Shown: positions 18,239 to 28,070 of the stretch, piece by piece
Numbering within the stretch: the stretch's first letter is position 1
How the letters are laid out: every line of letters begins with the position of its first letter
Origin: Roseovarius sp. W115
GTDB lineage: Bacteria; Pseudomonadota; Alphaproteobacteria; Rhodobacterales; Rhodobacteraceae
DNA length: 64,000 nucleotides
Reading direction: 5' to 3'
NCBI RefSeq assembly: GCF_032842945.2
Contig: NZ_CP146607.1
Span: 40,240 to 104,239 of the forward strand
Position numbers and translations under genes: made by a program
Notes under the pieces: generated by a model
Database searches by the model: none
Seen by the model: the letters and a program-made list of their open reading frames with translations, nothing else
Told to the model about the DNA's origin: nothing

Positions 18239-18334
18239 ATGTCTAACACCCTGAAAATCATGAAAGAAGCATCCATCATGATCGCGCTGACAATCGCAGT
18301 GGTTGCCGGCAACGTCACGCTCATGGTGATGTAA
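18239..18334 (+). CDS. Possible 31-aa membrane peptide
   Basis: A short frame with a plausible ribosome site (GGAG about eight bases upstream) encodes MSNTLKIMKEASIMIALTIA followed by VVAGNVTLMVM. This is a single hydrophobic helix with a short positively charged N-terminus. Such one-helix peptides are easily missed. It could equally be chance in an otherwise gene-free stretch; no homologue is known to me. Confidence 0.3.
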   Translation: MSNTLKIMKEASIMIALTIAVVAGNVTLMVM

Positions 18335-18929
18335 ATTCAACAGGATTGGGTCGGTTCTTCGCGAGAAGAGAGAAGGCCTGATACTGTTGCAGCTTATGGG
18401 CTGTGCGGGTGACCATCCGCGCAGCCATTTTTCTAATCTTCGAACTCTCCTCTGCAGTCAGCCTCACCTCGCCGGTTGCAACACCCAGCGATAACACCGG
18501 TAAGCAGTTTCAGAAGAGAATTGTGCAATCGCATCTTGGCCACATGCTGCCAAAGTAACGGCGCGCTTGGTGTCCGAATAAATGTTGGCAGATGAGCCAA
18601 CTCACTCGCCCGACTTGGTCATACATCGTATCGATTCCAACACGAATTGGGTGATCGGGATGTCTTCTTGACAACTAGAGCAAGAATTGGTCAACGGCTT
18701 TGCCCTGACCTTGAAGTCCCCATAAACCTCTTTGTTCATAATGGCTTGGTCGCCTTTGCACGCTCGCGGCATTCCCTAAATGAAGGTTCATAGACATCTG
18801 GCTTGTACCGCTTCGCAAACAAAAACTTGCCACATTGGAGTTTATTGCCCTATGCTTGACCGTAGGGTAGCCTATGTTCTTACTGCTGCCGCCAAAAAAA
18901 ATAGCTCTATCAACCGACAGGAGGACTAA
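18335..18929. other. Gene-free stretch, nothing recognised
   Basis: About 600 bases without an open frame I would defend on either strand. The last 60 bases must contain the promoter and the ribosome site (GACAGGAGGA) for the TRAP binding-protein gene. Short broken frames suggest old decayed sequence, but I could not name a source gene. Confidence 0.5.
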
Positions 18930-19919
18930 ATGTCATTCACTTCTCGCCTTACAATGATGACTGCGGCGGCAGCTCTGCTTGCATCAGCTGCAGTAGCAGA
19001 CACACGCCTACGGATCGCCGGAACAGTGCCCGCTGAGCATTTCGGGAACGCTGTTCTTGAACAGATGGCAAAGGACATTGAAGACGCGGGCGTAGGTCTC
19101 GACGTCAAATACTTCCCCGCAGGCCAACTTGGCTCAGGTGAAGAGCTGCTTGAAAGTGCCATCCGTGGTGAAGTGCAGATGGTTCATGCGACCGTCTACG
19201 CGCAAAAGGACCCACGCCTGGAGATCAACAGCCTCCCTTTCATGGTCACCACCAAAGCAGAGCTCGATGCGGTCTATGGTGACCCAGACTCGGAATATAA
19301 CAAGATTTTGGAAGAGATTCTGACCTCCTTTGGCATTCAGCCACTCGGGACAATTGGCGAAGGCCTTATCGGCATGATCGCGACCCAGCGTCCGGCTGAC
19401 CCGACGAACATCGGCAGTCAGGGCATGAACGTCCGTGCCTGGTCGTCACAGATTGCAAAGCAAACGATGGAAGAACTCGGATACAATGTGACAACTCTCA
19501 ATTGGGCGGAAGTCTTCCCAGCTGTTCAAGCTGGAACTATCGATGGTGCCATCTGCTGTACGCCCGAATGGGCCTATACGACTTTCGCCGCCAGCGGCGT
19601 TGGCAACACCTATGTGCCTTACAATGCCTTCATCGAAAGTACGATGATCTATGCCAACAAGCGCTTCTATGACGGTCTGACCGATGAGCAGCGCGAAGTT
19701 GTTGCAAGGGAATCTGCAGAAGCCGCTGCTGAGATTAGCAAGCTGGCCTGGGAACGGAGCCAGGGCTTTGTGGAACAGTTGAAAGCAGCTGACTGGGAAA
19801 TCGTCGAGTTCTCGCAGGAAGAACGTGACGCCATCAAGGCGCATATTCAGGCAACAGTTTGGCCAAATGTGGCAGACGTTGTCGGACAGGACATTCTTGA
19901 TCGCCTGACCGCAAACTGA
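18930..19919 (+). CDS. TRAP transporter DctP-type solute-binding protein
   Basis: A 329-residue periplasmic binding protein of the DctP family. It has a signal peptide (MSFTSRLTMMTAAAALLASA) and the mature start RLRIAGTVPAEHFGNAVLEQMAKDIEDAG. The family's ligand-carboxylate Arg region is visible in MNVRAWSSQIAKQTMEELG, and its conserved core in LNWAEVFPAVQAGTIDGAICC. A strong AGGAGG site precedes the ATG. It is the first gene of a DctPQM set followed directly by sarcosine oxidase genes, so the ligand may be a methylated amine or glycine derivative. This is inference. Confidence 0.9.
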   Translation: MSFTSRLTMMTAAAALLASAAVADTRLRIAGTVPAEHFGNAVLEQMAKDIEDAGVGLDVKYFPAGQLGSGEELLESAIRGEVQMVHATVYAQKDPRLEINSLPFMVTTKAELDAVYGDPDSEYNKILEEILTSFGIQPLGTIGEGLIGMIATQRPADPTNIGSQGMNVRAWSSQIAKQTMEELGYNVTTLNWAEVFPAVQAGTIDGAICCTPEWAYTTFAASGVGNTYVPYNAFIESTMIYANKRFYDGLTDEQREVVARESAEAAAEISKLAWERSQGFVEQLKAADWEIVEFSQEERDAIKAHIQATVWPNVADVVGQDILDRLTAN

Positions 19920-19977
19920 AGCCTCGTGAAGTGGGTCGCTCTCCCCGGCCCACTTCGCCAATCCTGGAGCGGTCCCC

Positions 19978-20562
19978 GTGATAGAACTCGCTGATCAATT
20001 GCCTCCGAGAGTCGGGGCAACCGTCAAACAATTGTTGAAGATCAAGTCATTCTTTCTGATCATTTCGACCTTCATTCTGGCACTCACCTTTTTCTTGGTC
20101 GTTGTTTTTCGCTACATCCTCGAGAGCGACCTCTTTGCTTACGAAGAATGGCTTCTGCCAATGTGTTTTTGGCTGTTCTTTCTCGGCAGCGCAGTTGGCA
20201 CTTACGACGATACGCAGATCAAGGCGGACATCCTCGAGGAGTGGTTCAAGAATCCCCGCGCCATTTGGATGCGTCGTGTGATCCTGACTGCAATCGAACT
20301 GATTATTACGATCTTCCTTGTTTATTGGGCCGTTCTCATGCTCCGTGACGAGCTGGCGTCCTATCCGCAATGGCAGACGACCATCGCATTGCGTATTCCC
20401 TTCTTTGTCCCGCGTCTGGGTATCTTTGTGGGTCTTGTGTTCATGGCGCTCTACAGCGCGCTCCACCTCTACGTCCTTCTGAAACTCGGCGTTGATGCTT
20501 TTGCCAAACAACTTGAGGCCGATGCAGAAGCCAAGCGCGTTGAACGGGAGGCCGAGCAATGA
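19978..20562 (+). CDS. TRAP transporter small permease (DctQ-type)
   Basis: A 194-residue protein with four hydrophobic helices (about 20-45, 55-78, 96-118, 135-160) and the DctQ pattern around YEEWLLPMCFWLFFLGSAVGTYDDTQIKADIL. It starts at a GTG. The C-terminus is a charged helix (AKQLEADAEAKRVEREAEQ). Its stop overlaps the large-subunit start (ATGA), so translation is coupled. Confidence 0.88.
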   Translation: MIELADQLPPRVGATVKQLLKIKSFFLIISTFILALTFFLVVVFRYILESDLFAYEEWLLPMCFWLFFLGSAVGTYDDTQIKADILEEWFKNPRAIWMRRVILTAIELIITIFLVYWAVLMLRDELASYPQWQTTIALRIPFFVPRLGIFVGLVFMALYSALHLYVLLKLGVDAFAKQLEADAEAKRVEREAEQ

Positions 20563-21848
20563 TTATCGCATTTTCCGTTTTGCTGATCTGTGTTCTGCTC
20601 TTTGCAGGCATCTCCGTACCGTTGGCCTTTGGCGGCGTGCTGATCTTTCTGGCCTACACTGGTGGTCATGATGTCTCTGGTTTTATGCCCACCGGGCATT
20701 GGAAGCTGAATACCGTCGTCATCCTCGTGATCCCGCTCTTCATCCTTGCAGGCGATATCATGAAGAACGGCCGGATTGCCGCTCCGATCGTTGACTTGGC
20801 CGAAATGCTGCTTGGGCGTATCCGTGGTGGTCTTTCTGGCGCATCGGTGGTGGCAAGTGCAATGTTTGGTGCCATCTCTGGCAGCGGTGCTGCCACATTG
20901 ACGTGCATCGGCGCTGTTATGATGCCGCATCTTCGCAGGGCGAAATATCCAGAAGGCTTCTCTGCTGCGCTGCTGGTTGCCGCCAGCCCGCTTGGCCTGC
21001 TCATTCCACCAAGCTCTGCGCAGTTGATCTACGCCTGGTTGACGCAGCAATCCGTTCTAAAGTGTTTTCTGGCAACGGTTCTTCCAGGGATTATCGTCGC
21101 TTCGCTGCTCGTGATCATCAACCTCATCATGATGCGTAAACAGACCGATATTGTCCTACCAGAACATCAGGAACAATTCGTCAAAGCCTTCAGCAAGAAA
21201 TCCTTGGCGGCCTTCCCGGCGCTGATGATGCCCATCATCATTTTGGGCGGCATCTATGGTGGCATCATGACGCCTACTGAGGCCGCTGGTGTTGCCGTGA
21301 TCTACGCAATCCCGATCGGGTTCTTTGTCTACAAAGGGCTAAACTGGAAGATCTTTATGGACACGTTGAAGGAATCATCCGTCACGATTGGTGTGGTCAT
21401 GGTGATGATCTTCATGGTGTTGATCGTCAGCCGATTCCTGATCTTCGAAGACATCCCCGGATTGGCACAGGACTTGATCTTCTCGATTTCGGACAACCCG
21501 GTTGTGGTGCTCTTGATGATCAACCTCACAATGATCCTCATTGGCATGATCATGGATGACTTCAGCGGTCTGATCTTGAGCGCTACTTTGCTCTTGCCGA
21601 TTGCCACGAGCGTCGGCGTGGACCCAATCCATTTCGCGGCGATCCTCGGTGTGAATCTTGGCATGGGAAACATCACACCGCCGACTGCGCCGCTGTTGTT
21701 CCTCGGAGCACGTGTAACGGGTGCACCGGTGCAGAAAATGCTTGGGCCGACGATGATTTTCATCATCTTCGCTTGGTTGCCGACGCTTGCGCTCACAACC
21801 TTTGTGCCCGGCGTGGCGCTTTGGTTGCCTGAGCTGTTGCTCGGATAA
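20559..21848 (+). CDS. TRAP transporter large permease (DctM-type)
   Basis: A 429-residue protein with about twelve hydrophobic helices, the ion- and substrate-translocating subunit. Typical DctM stretches are present: PLFILAGDIMKNGRIAAPIVDLAE, GASVVASAMFGAISGSGAATLTCIG, SPLGLLIPPSSAQLIYAWLT and GVNLGMGNITPPTAPLLFLGARV. It pairs with the DctQ subunit encoded just upstream and is followed 17 bases later by soxB, so transport and oxidation are probably one operon. Confidence 0.92.
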   Translation: MIIAFSVLLICVLLFAGISVPLAFGGVLIFLAYTGGHDVSGFMPTGHWKLNTVVILVIPLFILAGDIMKNGRIAAPIVDLAEMLLGRIRGGLSGASVVASAMFGAISGSGAATLTCIGAVMMPHLRRAKYPEGFSAALLVAASPLGLLIPPSSAQLIYAWLTQQSVLKCFLATVLPGIIVASLLVIINLIMMRKQTDIVLPEHQEQFVKAFSKKSLAAFPALMMPIIILGGIYGGIMTPTEAAGVAVIYAIPIGFFVYKGLNWKIFMDTLKESSVTIGVVMVMIFMVLIVSRFLIFEDIPGLAQDLIFSISDNPVVVLLMINLTMILIGMIMDDFSGLILSATLLLPIATSVGVDPIHFAAILGVNLGMGNITPPTAPLLFLGARVTGAPVQKMLGPTMIFIIFAWLPTLALTTFVPGVALWLPELLLG

Positions 21849-21865
21849 GAGAGGGAGCGGTATTG

Positions 21866-23119
21866 ATGACGCGGCACTATTCTGCTCTCTCACTCCTTCG
21901 AGAAGGTCTCAAAGGGCATACAGGCTGGGCCCCGCTTTGGCGGAGCCCAGCACCCAAAGACACCTATGATGTCGTCATTGTCGGCGGCGGGGGCCACGGG
22001 TTGGCCACGGCCTATTATCTGGCCAAGAACCACGGCGTGACCAATGTCGCCGTGATCGAGAAAGGCTGGCTTGGTGGGGGCAATACCGGGCGAAACACGA
22101 CCGTTATCCGCTCCAACTATTTCTACCCTGAAAGCACGGCGCTGTATGATCTTTCGGTGCGGCTCTATGAAGGCTTGTCGCGCGACATCAATTACAATGT
22201 GATGTTCTCTCAACGCGGCATGATGGTGCTGGCCCATTCCGATGCAGAAATGGAAATGGCTGCACGTACGGTCAATGCCATGCAACTGGGTGGCGCGGAT
22301 GCCGAACTTCTGGGCGCCAAAGAGGTCCAGAAAAAAGCACCCGTCCTGAATTTCCGGAACGATGCACGTTATCCGATCCATGGTGCGATTTTCCAGGGAC
22401 GGGGCGGCACCGGACGTCATGACGCTGTGGCCTGGGGCTATGCGCGTGCGGCGGACAGACTTGGTATCGACATCATTCAGAACTGCGAAGTGACCGGGTT
22501 TCTGATTGAAGGCGGTGTCTGTAAAGGCGTCGAGACAACTCAAGGCCTGATCCGGGCGGGCAGCGTGGGCGTTGCCACTGCGGGACATTCATCCGTACTT
22601 GCCAAAATGGGCGGCTACAAATTGCCACTGCATTCCTATGCGTTGCAGGCCTTCGTCACAGAAGCGATCAAACCCTTCATGGACACCGTTGCCTTCTCTC
22701 CCATGACGGGAAGCTATTTCAGCCAATCCGACAAGGGCGGGTTGGTGATTGGTGGCGGGCTTGATCGGGTTCCATCATACGGCCAGCGTGGCAACATGCC
22801 GATGCAGGAAACGGTATTGGCCGGCATCATCGACATGGCCCCTGCCCTCGCCAAGGTGAAGCTCTTACGCCATTGGGCGGGGATCGTGGATGTCAGCCCC
22901 GACAGCTCCCCATTAATCGGGCCGTCCGGGACTGAGGGGATCTATATCAATTGCGGATGGGGCACGGGCGGGTTCAAGGCCATTCCGGCGGGCGGATACC
23001 TCTTTGCCCATTTGCTTGCCAATGGCGCGCATCACGACATCAGCCGACCCTTTGATCCAGGTCGGTTTAACACCGGTCACCTCATCGATGAGGCCGCTGG
23101 TTCTGGCATTGCACATTGA
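21866..23119 (+). CDS. soxB: Sarcosine oxidase subunit beta
   Basis: A 417-residue flavoprotein matching the beta subunit of heterotetrameric sarcosine oxidase. The dinucleotide-binding motif is VVIVGGGGHGLATAYYLAKN (about 36-55). The family segments GWLGGGNTGRNTTVIRSNYF (about 70-90), TGRHDAVAWGYARAAD (about 180) and the C-terminal GWGTGGFKAIPAGG (about 370) follow. This subunit holds FAD and the covalent FMN site and oxidises sarcosine to glycine and formaldehyde equivalents. An upstream TTG is in frame, but the ATG at 21866 has the better-placed GAGGGAGCGG site. Confidence 0.93.
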   Translation: MTRHYSALSLLREGLKGHTGWAPLWRSPAPKDTYDVVIVGGGGHGLATAYYLAKNHGVTNVAVIEKGWLGGGNTGRNTTVIRSNYFYPESTALYDLSVRLYEGLSRDINYNVMFSQRGMMVLAHSDAEMEMAARTVNAMQLGGADAELLGAKEVQKKAPVLNFRNDARYPIHGAIFQGRGGTGRHDAVAWGYARAADRLGIDIIQNCEVTGFLIEGGVCKGVETTQGLIRAGSVGVATAGHSSVLAKMGGYKLPLHSYALQAFVTEAIKPFMDTVAFSPMTGSYFSQSDKGGLVIGGGLDRVPSYGQRGNMPMQETVLAGIIDMAPALAKVKLLRHWAGIVDVSPDSSPLIGPSGTEGIYINCGWGTGGFKAIPAGGYLFAHLLANGAHHDISRPFDPGRFNTGHLIDEAAGSGIAH

Positions 23120-23131
23120 GGATAGAATTGA

Positions 23132-23398
23132 ATGCAGCAGTTCCCCTGCCCCTTTTGCGGATTGCGCGACGAGCGAGAGTTTCACTTCGCCGGTGAAGCC
23201 GGGAAAACCCGACCGGACACAACCAAAGAGATCAGCGACGCCGATTGGACGGCGTATCTGTATTACTGCACCAATGCCAAGGGTCCATCCCGCGAAATCT
23301 GGGTGCATACAACCTGCCAGGAATACTTTGCCATGACGCGGGACACGGTCTCGATGGAAGTCCTATCGACGGAAGCCTTGAACGAGGATGCGGCATGA
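23132..23398 (+). CDS. soxD: Sarcosine oxidase subunit delta
   Basis: An 88-residue zinc-binding subunit. The metal ligands are visible as CPFC (C6, C9) and WVHTTC (H59, C62). Family segments LRDEREFHFAGEA and REIWVHTTCQEYF are standard. Its stop overlaps the soxA start. It bridges the alpha and beta subunits of the oxidase. Confidence 0.92.
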   Translation: MQQFPCPFCGLRDEREFHFAGEAGKTRPDTTKEISDADWTAYLYYCTNAKGPSREIWVHTTCQEYFAMTRDTVSMEVLSTEALNEDAA

Positions 23399-26188
23399 GC
23401 GGGGTGCGGATCAAAGAAGCAGGTCTGATTGACCAAAGCAAACCCATCAAGTTCACCTTTGATGGCAAGACCTATCGTGGATTTGAAGGTGATACGGTCG
23501 CGTCCGCTTTGTTGGCTACTGGTCTGCGCGTCTTTGCGCGCAGTTTCAAATATCACAGGCCACGCGGCGTTTGGGGGGCCTGGTCAGATGATCCCAATGC
23601 GATTGTCGATATCGCGTTGAATGGAATTTCCTATCCCAATTGTCAGGCCACGACGACGGCTCTGGCCGAGGGCATGGAGGTCCGCTCGATCAATGCCTGG
23701 CCGTCGGCAGAGCGCGATGTGAAAGGCATTCTGGACCTGGCACACCGGTTCCTGCCGGCCGGGTTCTACTATAAGATGTTCATGTGGCCCGACTGGCACC
23801 TGTTTGAGCCAATGATCCGCAAGATGGCCGGTCTCGGAACGCTCGAAAGAGAAGTGTCGGACCAGTTCCAAGCCTCAATCCTGCACGAACATTGTGATAC
23901 ACTTGTGGTCGGAGGGGGCCCTGCCGGTTTGACGGCAGCGCGCGTGGCCGCCGAAGCGGGCAAGTCGGTTACGCTGATCGATGATCACGCGGAACTGGGG
24001 GGCAGTCTTTTCCGCATGGCCAACGCCAGTGGCTTGAACGCCTCGGATTGGGTCGCGGAACAAACCGTTGCCATCCAAACTGCAGGCGGTCGCATCCTGA
24101 CCGCTACCACTGCCATCGGTGTCTACGACCACCGCATGATGTCGCTGGTCACAGATCGCGGTTTGGGCACAGCACCTATCATGCGTAAAATGCGGGCCGA
24201 TCACGTCATCATCGCAACCGGTGCCATTGATCGACCCGTTACCTTCGTGAACAATGATCGCCCCGGCATCATGTCCGTTGATGCGGGCATTGAATACCTT
24301 GCGCGCTATGGAGTTCGGGCGGGAGGGAAAATTGCCATTCTGACCAACCGTCCCGATATGGCGGCGAACCTTGCGCAGTTAGAGGCAGCTGGCGCGTCCA
24401 TCACTGTCGTGGACGCCGCTACGGTGCACATCCAAGCGACCGGCACAAAGTCCGTCACAGGCCTCGTTGCCGGTGGGAAGACCATCAGCTGCGACACAGT
24501 CTTGGCCTCGGCCGGACAAACCCCACTTATTCACCTTTGGCGTCATGCCGGTGGCAAGCTCGCGTGGGACGAGGACCGGCAAACTTTTATTCCGTCGGAA
24601 GGCCCGAACTGGATGCGCGTGATTGGCGCTGCTGCAGGCAAGTTTGATTTTGATGTTGCAGTTCAAGAAGCCACAACAGCGGCCCTGAAGGCCCCCGCCC
24701 CGCCGCGTTCAATCTACAAAGTCACGCCCCTTAAACCCGACTTGACGGGCAAGGGTCGGCAGTGGATCGATTTGCAACACGATGTCACGCTCAAGGACGT
24801 GGCGCTGGCACACCGCGAAAATATGGTTTCGGTCGAGCATCTCAAACGGTACACGACACTAGGAATGGCTGGGGATCAGGGCAAGACGTCTAACATCGCA
24901 GGCCTCTCGGCGATGGCCGAGCTAAAGGGGCAGAGCATCCCTGAAGTCGGCACGACGACCTTCCGCCCGCCATTTGTTCCGGTCCCGCTTGAAGCGTATC
25001 GCGGGGCGAAACGTGATCGGCAGATGGCCCCGCTGAAACGCCTTGCGCTTGAACCGGAGCACCGCGCGCTTGACGCTGCGATGGGGGAATATGGCGGATG
25101 GCTGCGGCCGGCCTGGTATGGCGGTGATGACGAAAAGACGGCAGTCGTGCGCGAATGTAAGATTGCCCGCGAAGCTGCCGCGATCATGGATGGGTCGGCT
25201 CTGGGTGCTATCGAGGTGATCGGCCCGGATGCACGAGACTTCGTCAATTTCGTCTACTACAACACCATGTCCAACCTGAAACCGGGGCGAGATCCGCTAC
25301 GGCTTCATGCTGAGCGAGTCCGGGTTGGTCTTTGACGATGGGGTGATGGCCTGTGTCGACGATACGCGCTTCATTATTTCCTGCTCGTCTTCGCACGCAG
25401 ACGCGGTCATGGCACATCTTGAGCATTGGCGGCAGGATTCCTTTGATCCCAAGCGCGTACATATCCACGACACGACAGTGAACTGGTCCACGGTGACAAT
25501 CGCAGGTCCAAAGGCGTCAGACATCGTTGCAGAGCTCGGCGTGCTCGAGAACTTGCGCGACTTTCCACATATGTCGCTCAGATTTGGAGACTTTGAGGGC
25601 GAAGAAACCCGTGTCGCCAGGGTCAGCTTTACGGGCGACACGAGTTTTGAGATCTCGGTTCGCAACGACCATGCGACAGCGCTTTGGCGTAAGACGTTGG
25701 AAATTGGAACGAAACACGGCGCAGGCCCAGTTGGGGCAGAAGCCCTGACGGTTCTGCGTGCTGAAAAAGGCTACATCCTCGTAGGCAAGGATACTGATGG
25801 CGAAACCATGCCGCACGATCTGGGCTTTGGAGCACCACGTCTCAAGAAATCCGCGGCCTTCGTAGGCGACAGGAGCCTACATTCGGAAAAAGCCAACAGT
25901 GCAGCCCGCAAGCAGCTTGTTGGCCTCATCGTCAAGGATGGTGAGCCAATGCTCCCTATTGGTGCCCACATAGTGCGCAACAAAAACGGCAAACGCCGCT
26001 CTGTCGGCTATGTCACCACTAGTCACGATAGCCCAACATTGGGTCGGCCAATCGCCCTTGCCCTTTTGGAGGGTGGTGAACACGCGATGGGAGAACCAGT
26101 CGATCTTTGGCACTTGGGCCAAGCTCGCAGTGCCAAGATAGCGACGTCCTGCGCCTATGATCAAGAGGGGGCACGGATTGATGCGTGA
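23395..26188 (+). pseudogene. soxA: Sarcosine oxidase subunit alpha, frameshifted
   Basis: The alpha subunit is encoded in two frames. Frame one runs from ATG 23395 (MSGVRIKEAGLIDQSKPIKF) through the ferredoxin-like N-terminus, the NAD-binding site (DTLVVGGGPAGLTAARVAAEAG, about 170-190) and the start of the tetrahydrofolate (GcvT-like) domain. After NTMSNLKPGR the frame continues as nonsense and stops at 25335. The +1 frame resumes with IRYGFMLSESGLVFDDGV and runs to 26188. The change is one extra base near 25290 (GGGGCGAGATCC where GGGGCGATCC is expected). The joined protein would be about 930 residues, a little short of usual lengths near 970-1000. This is either a real inactivating insertion or a sequencing error. 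Confidence 0.85.
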
Positions 26189-26789
26189 TGATCGCAACAG
26201 ATGGCCCGTCGCGGTAGAATCTGAACGACCGAACTTAGTTCGTGACACGATCTCTTTACGCTATGTATCTCCGGCCAGACAAACCGTCATCAGCGGTAGC
26301 TTCGAAGACTGCTTGGCTCTGAGTGGACTTGAAACAGCTGTTGGCGGCGGCTCCGGTTTTGCCAGTGGCGAAACTTACGCTCTGCGTCAAAGACGTGATC
26401 GTGTTGTTGTGGTCAATGGCCCTGACATTGCCGATGGCTGGCATTCTGCGCACAACGTTGGGGTGTCGGACATGACATCGGCTTATTCTGTGATCGAAAT
26501 GACCGGGGCCAGAGTCGAACAGCTGATCGCAACTGGAACCGAATTTAATGGTGATCACGCGTCGGCCTCCGTTTCTCGGCTTTGGCATGGTTTTGGCGTC
26601 CTTCTCTATCGGCACGGAGCGAAGGACGTGTTTCGGATGCATGTCCGAAGCGCGCTTGCTGAGGCGGTATGGGACATGTTTGAGCGTCAGATCGACAGTC
26701 TGGCCAGTGTCTGGGCCGATCAAAGAGATATTGGTGAGATGACAAAGGACATGGACGGCGCTAAATTGACCTGCAAAGAAGCAAGTTAA
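26181..26789 (+). CDS. soxG: Sarcosine oxidase subunit gamma
   Basis: A 202-residue protein starting MRDDRNRWPVAV and overlapping the soxA stop by eight bases. It shows the gamma-subunit layout, a GcvT-like fold: SDMTSAYSVIEMTGARVEQLIATGTEFNGD, then SRLWHGFGVLLYRHGAKDVFRMHVRSALAEAVWDMF. It is the last gene of the soxBDAG operon and the least conserved subunit. With soxA frameshifted the complex would be non-functional unless the frame is corrected. Confidence 0.88.
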   Translation: MRDDRNRWPVAVESERPNLVRDTISLRYVSPARQTVISGSFEDCLALSGLETAVGGGSGFASGETYALRQRRDRVVVVNGPDIADGWHSAHNVGVSDMTSAYSVIEMTGARVEQLIATGTEFNGDHASASVSRLWHGFGVLLYRHGAKDVFRMHVRSALAEAVWDMFERQIDSLASVWADQRDIGEMTKDMDGAKLTCKEAS

Positions 26790-26811
26790 AAGAAAAGGAT
26801 AGGGACTTCAG

Positions 26812-27501
26812 GTGAACGCCAGAAAAAGAGCACCAAAATCCGGCACGATCTCGGCTCAGGATTGGATCGATGCTTCGCGCGCCGTCTTGATCAAGCGCGG
26901 GATATCGGCGGTCAAGGTTGAACCTCTTGCAAAGAAACTTGGCGTGACCCCAGGCAGCTTCTATTGGCACTTCAAGAACCGTGATGCCCTTTACCGCGCA
27001 CTGCTCAAAGACTGGCTGGCCACAAATGTGCATCCGTTTATCGAGGCACTGGAAGAAGCCGCAGAATGCCCCAAAGCACAGTATCTTGCGCTCGCATATG
27101 TCTGGGTATTGAGCCCTCAATTCGATGCACCGCTGGACGTTGCCATTCGAGAATGGGGGAAAACCTCCAAACTCGCGGCGCGCACCATGAAATATGTCGA
27201 TCACAAGCGCATATCGCTTTATCAATGGGTGTTCGAAGGTTTTGGACATGATCCGATGTCTGCCATCGTCCGTGCGCGCACCATGTATTTTCACCAGATT
27301 GGCTATTATGCGATGCGTGTTGATGAAGACCCGGACAAGCGTCTCCTTCAGATCCCCCACTACGCCGAAATCATCGCCGGAGACACCTGGCTTCGTGATC
27401 TTGAAACGCCCGAAGCGATTGAAGCGGCTCTTGTTGAATTTCCGCGGCGAGAGAGCCTCGCAGATCGGATCGCGCGCCGCCGCCACGCTGGGGTCAGCTA
27501 G
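26812..27501 (+). CDS. TetR family transcriptional regulator
   Basis: A 229-residue protein starting at GTG, 22 bases after soxG. The N-terminal helix-turn-helix is evident (ISAVKVEPLAKKLGVTPGSFYWHFKNRDALYRALL, about residues 30-65). A helical ligand domain follows, resembling the family often found beside betaine/sarcosine genes. It probably regulates the TRAP-sarcosine oxidase operon with which it is co-directional. Its end overlaps the convergent Lrp gene by four bases. Confidence 0.88.
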   Translation: MNARKRAPKSGTISAQDWIDASRAVLIKRGISAVKVEPLAKKLGVTPGSFYWHFKNRDALYRALLKDWLATNVHPFIEALEEAAECPKAQYLALAYVWVLSPQFDAPLDVAIREWGKTSKLAARTMKYVDHKRISLYQWVFEGFGHDPMSAIVRARTMYFHQIGYYAMRVDEDPDKRLLQIPHYAEIIAGDTWLRDLETPEAIEAALVEFPRRESLADRIARRRHAGVS

Positions 27502-27977
27502 CTTTGCAGGTCCGGAAAGACGTGAGTCTGTTTGACCACGCCGTAGACGAAGCTTGTATCGATTGAATTGATACAGCCTATCTCGTGCAGGCGCTGGCGC
27601 ACAAACCGCTCGTAATCCTCGAGATCTTCAACCACAACACGTAGGAAATAGTCAGCCGCCCCAGTCATCACAAAGCACTCGAGAACTTCGGGGATCTTAC
27701 AGACTTCTGCCTCAAAAAGTTGAACTGTCTCGCCAGTGTGCGCGTTCAATGTGACCCGGACAAACACCATGATTGGAAACCCGTAAGCCTTCGCGTCGAC
27801 ATCGATGCTGTAGCCTTTGATGACACCATTCTGCTCAAGGTTGCGTAGCCTTCGCAGGCAAGGTGACGGGGACAAGTTGACGTTCTCGGCAAGATCGAGA
27901 TTCGTGATGCGCCCGTTCTTTTGAAGAGCGCGAATGATCTTGCGATCCGTAGCGTCAATTTTGGCTTCTTTTGGCAT
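27498..27977 (-). CDS. Lrp family regulator of methionine catabolism (MdeR-like)
   Basis: A 159-residue Lrp/AsnC protein with helix-turn-helix DRKIIRALQKNGRITNLDLAENVNLSPSPCLRRLRNLE (about 10-50) and a RAM domain (about 70-155). It is divergent from the methionine gamma-lyase gene across 93 bases. In Pseudomonas putida an Lrp-type gene, mdeR, is likewise divergent from mdeA and activates mdeAB. The same arrangement here supports that role; methionine as ligand is inference from that precedent. Confidence 0.88.
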   Translation of the reverse strand: MPKEAKIDATDRKIIRALQKNGRITNLDLAENVNLSPSPCLRRLRNLEQNGVIKGYSIDVDAKAYGFPIMVFVRVTLNAHTGETVQLFEAEVCKIPEVLECFVMTGAADYFLRVVVEDLEDYERFVRQRLHEIGCINSIDTSFVYGVVKQTHVFPDLQS

Positions 27978-28070
27978 AAAATGCTAATCTCACTATTCTT
28001 TGGGGCTAATATAACAACCTAATGCCTTTTGATCCATCCTAATATGCCTGACGTGTCAGGAGGATAGATC

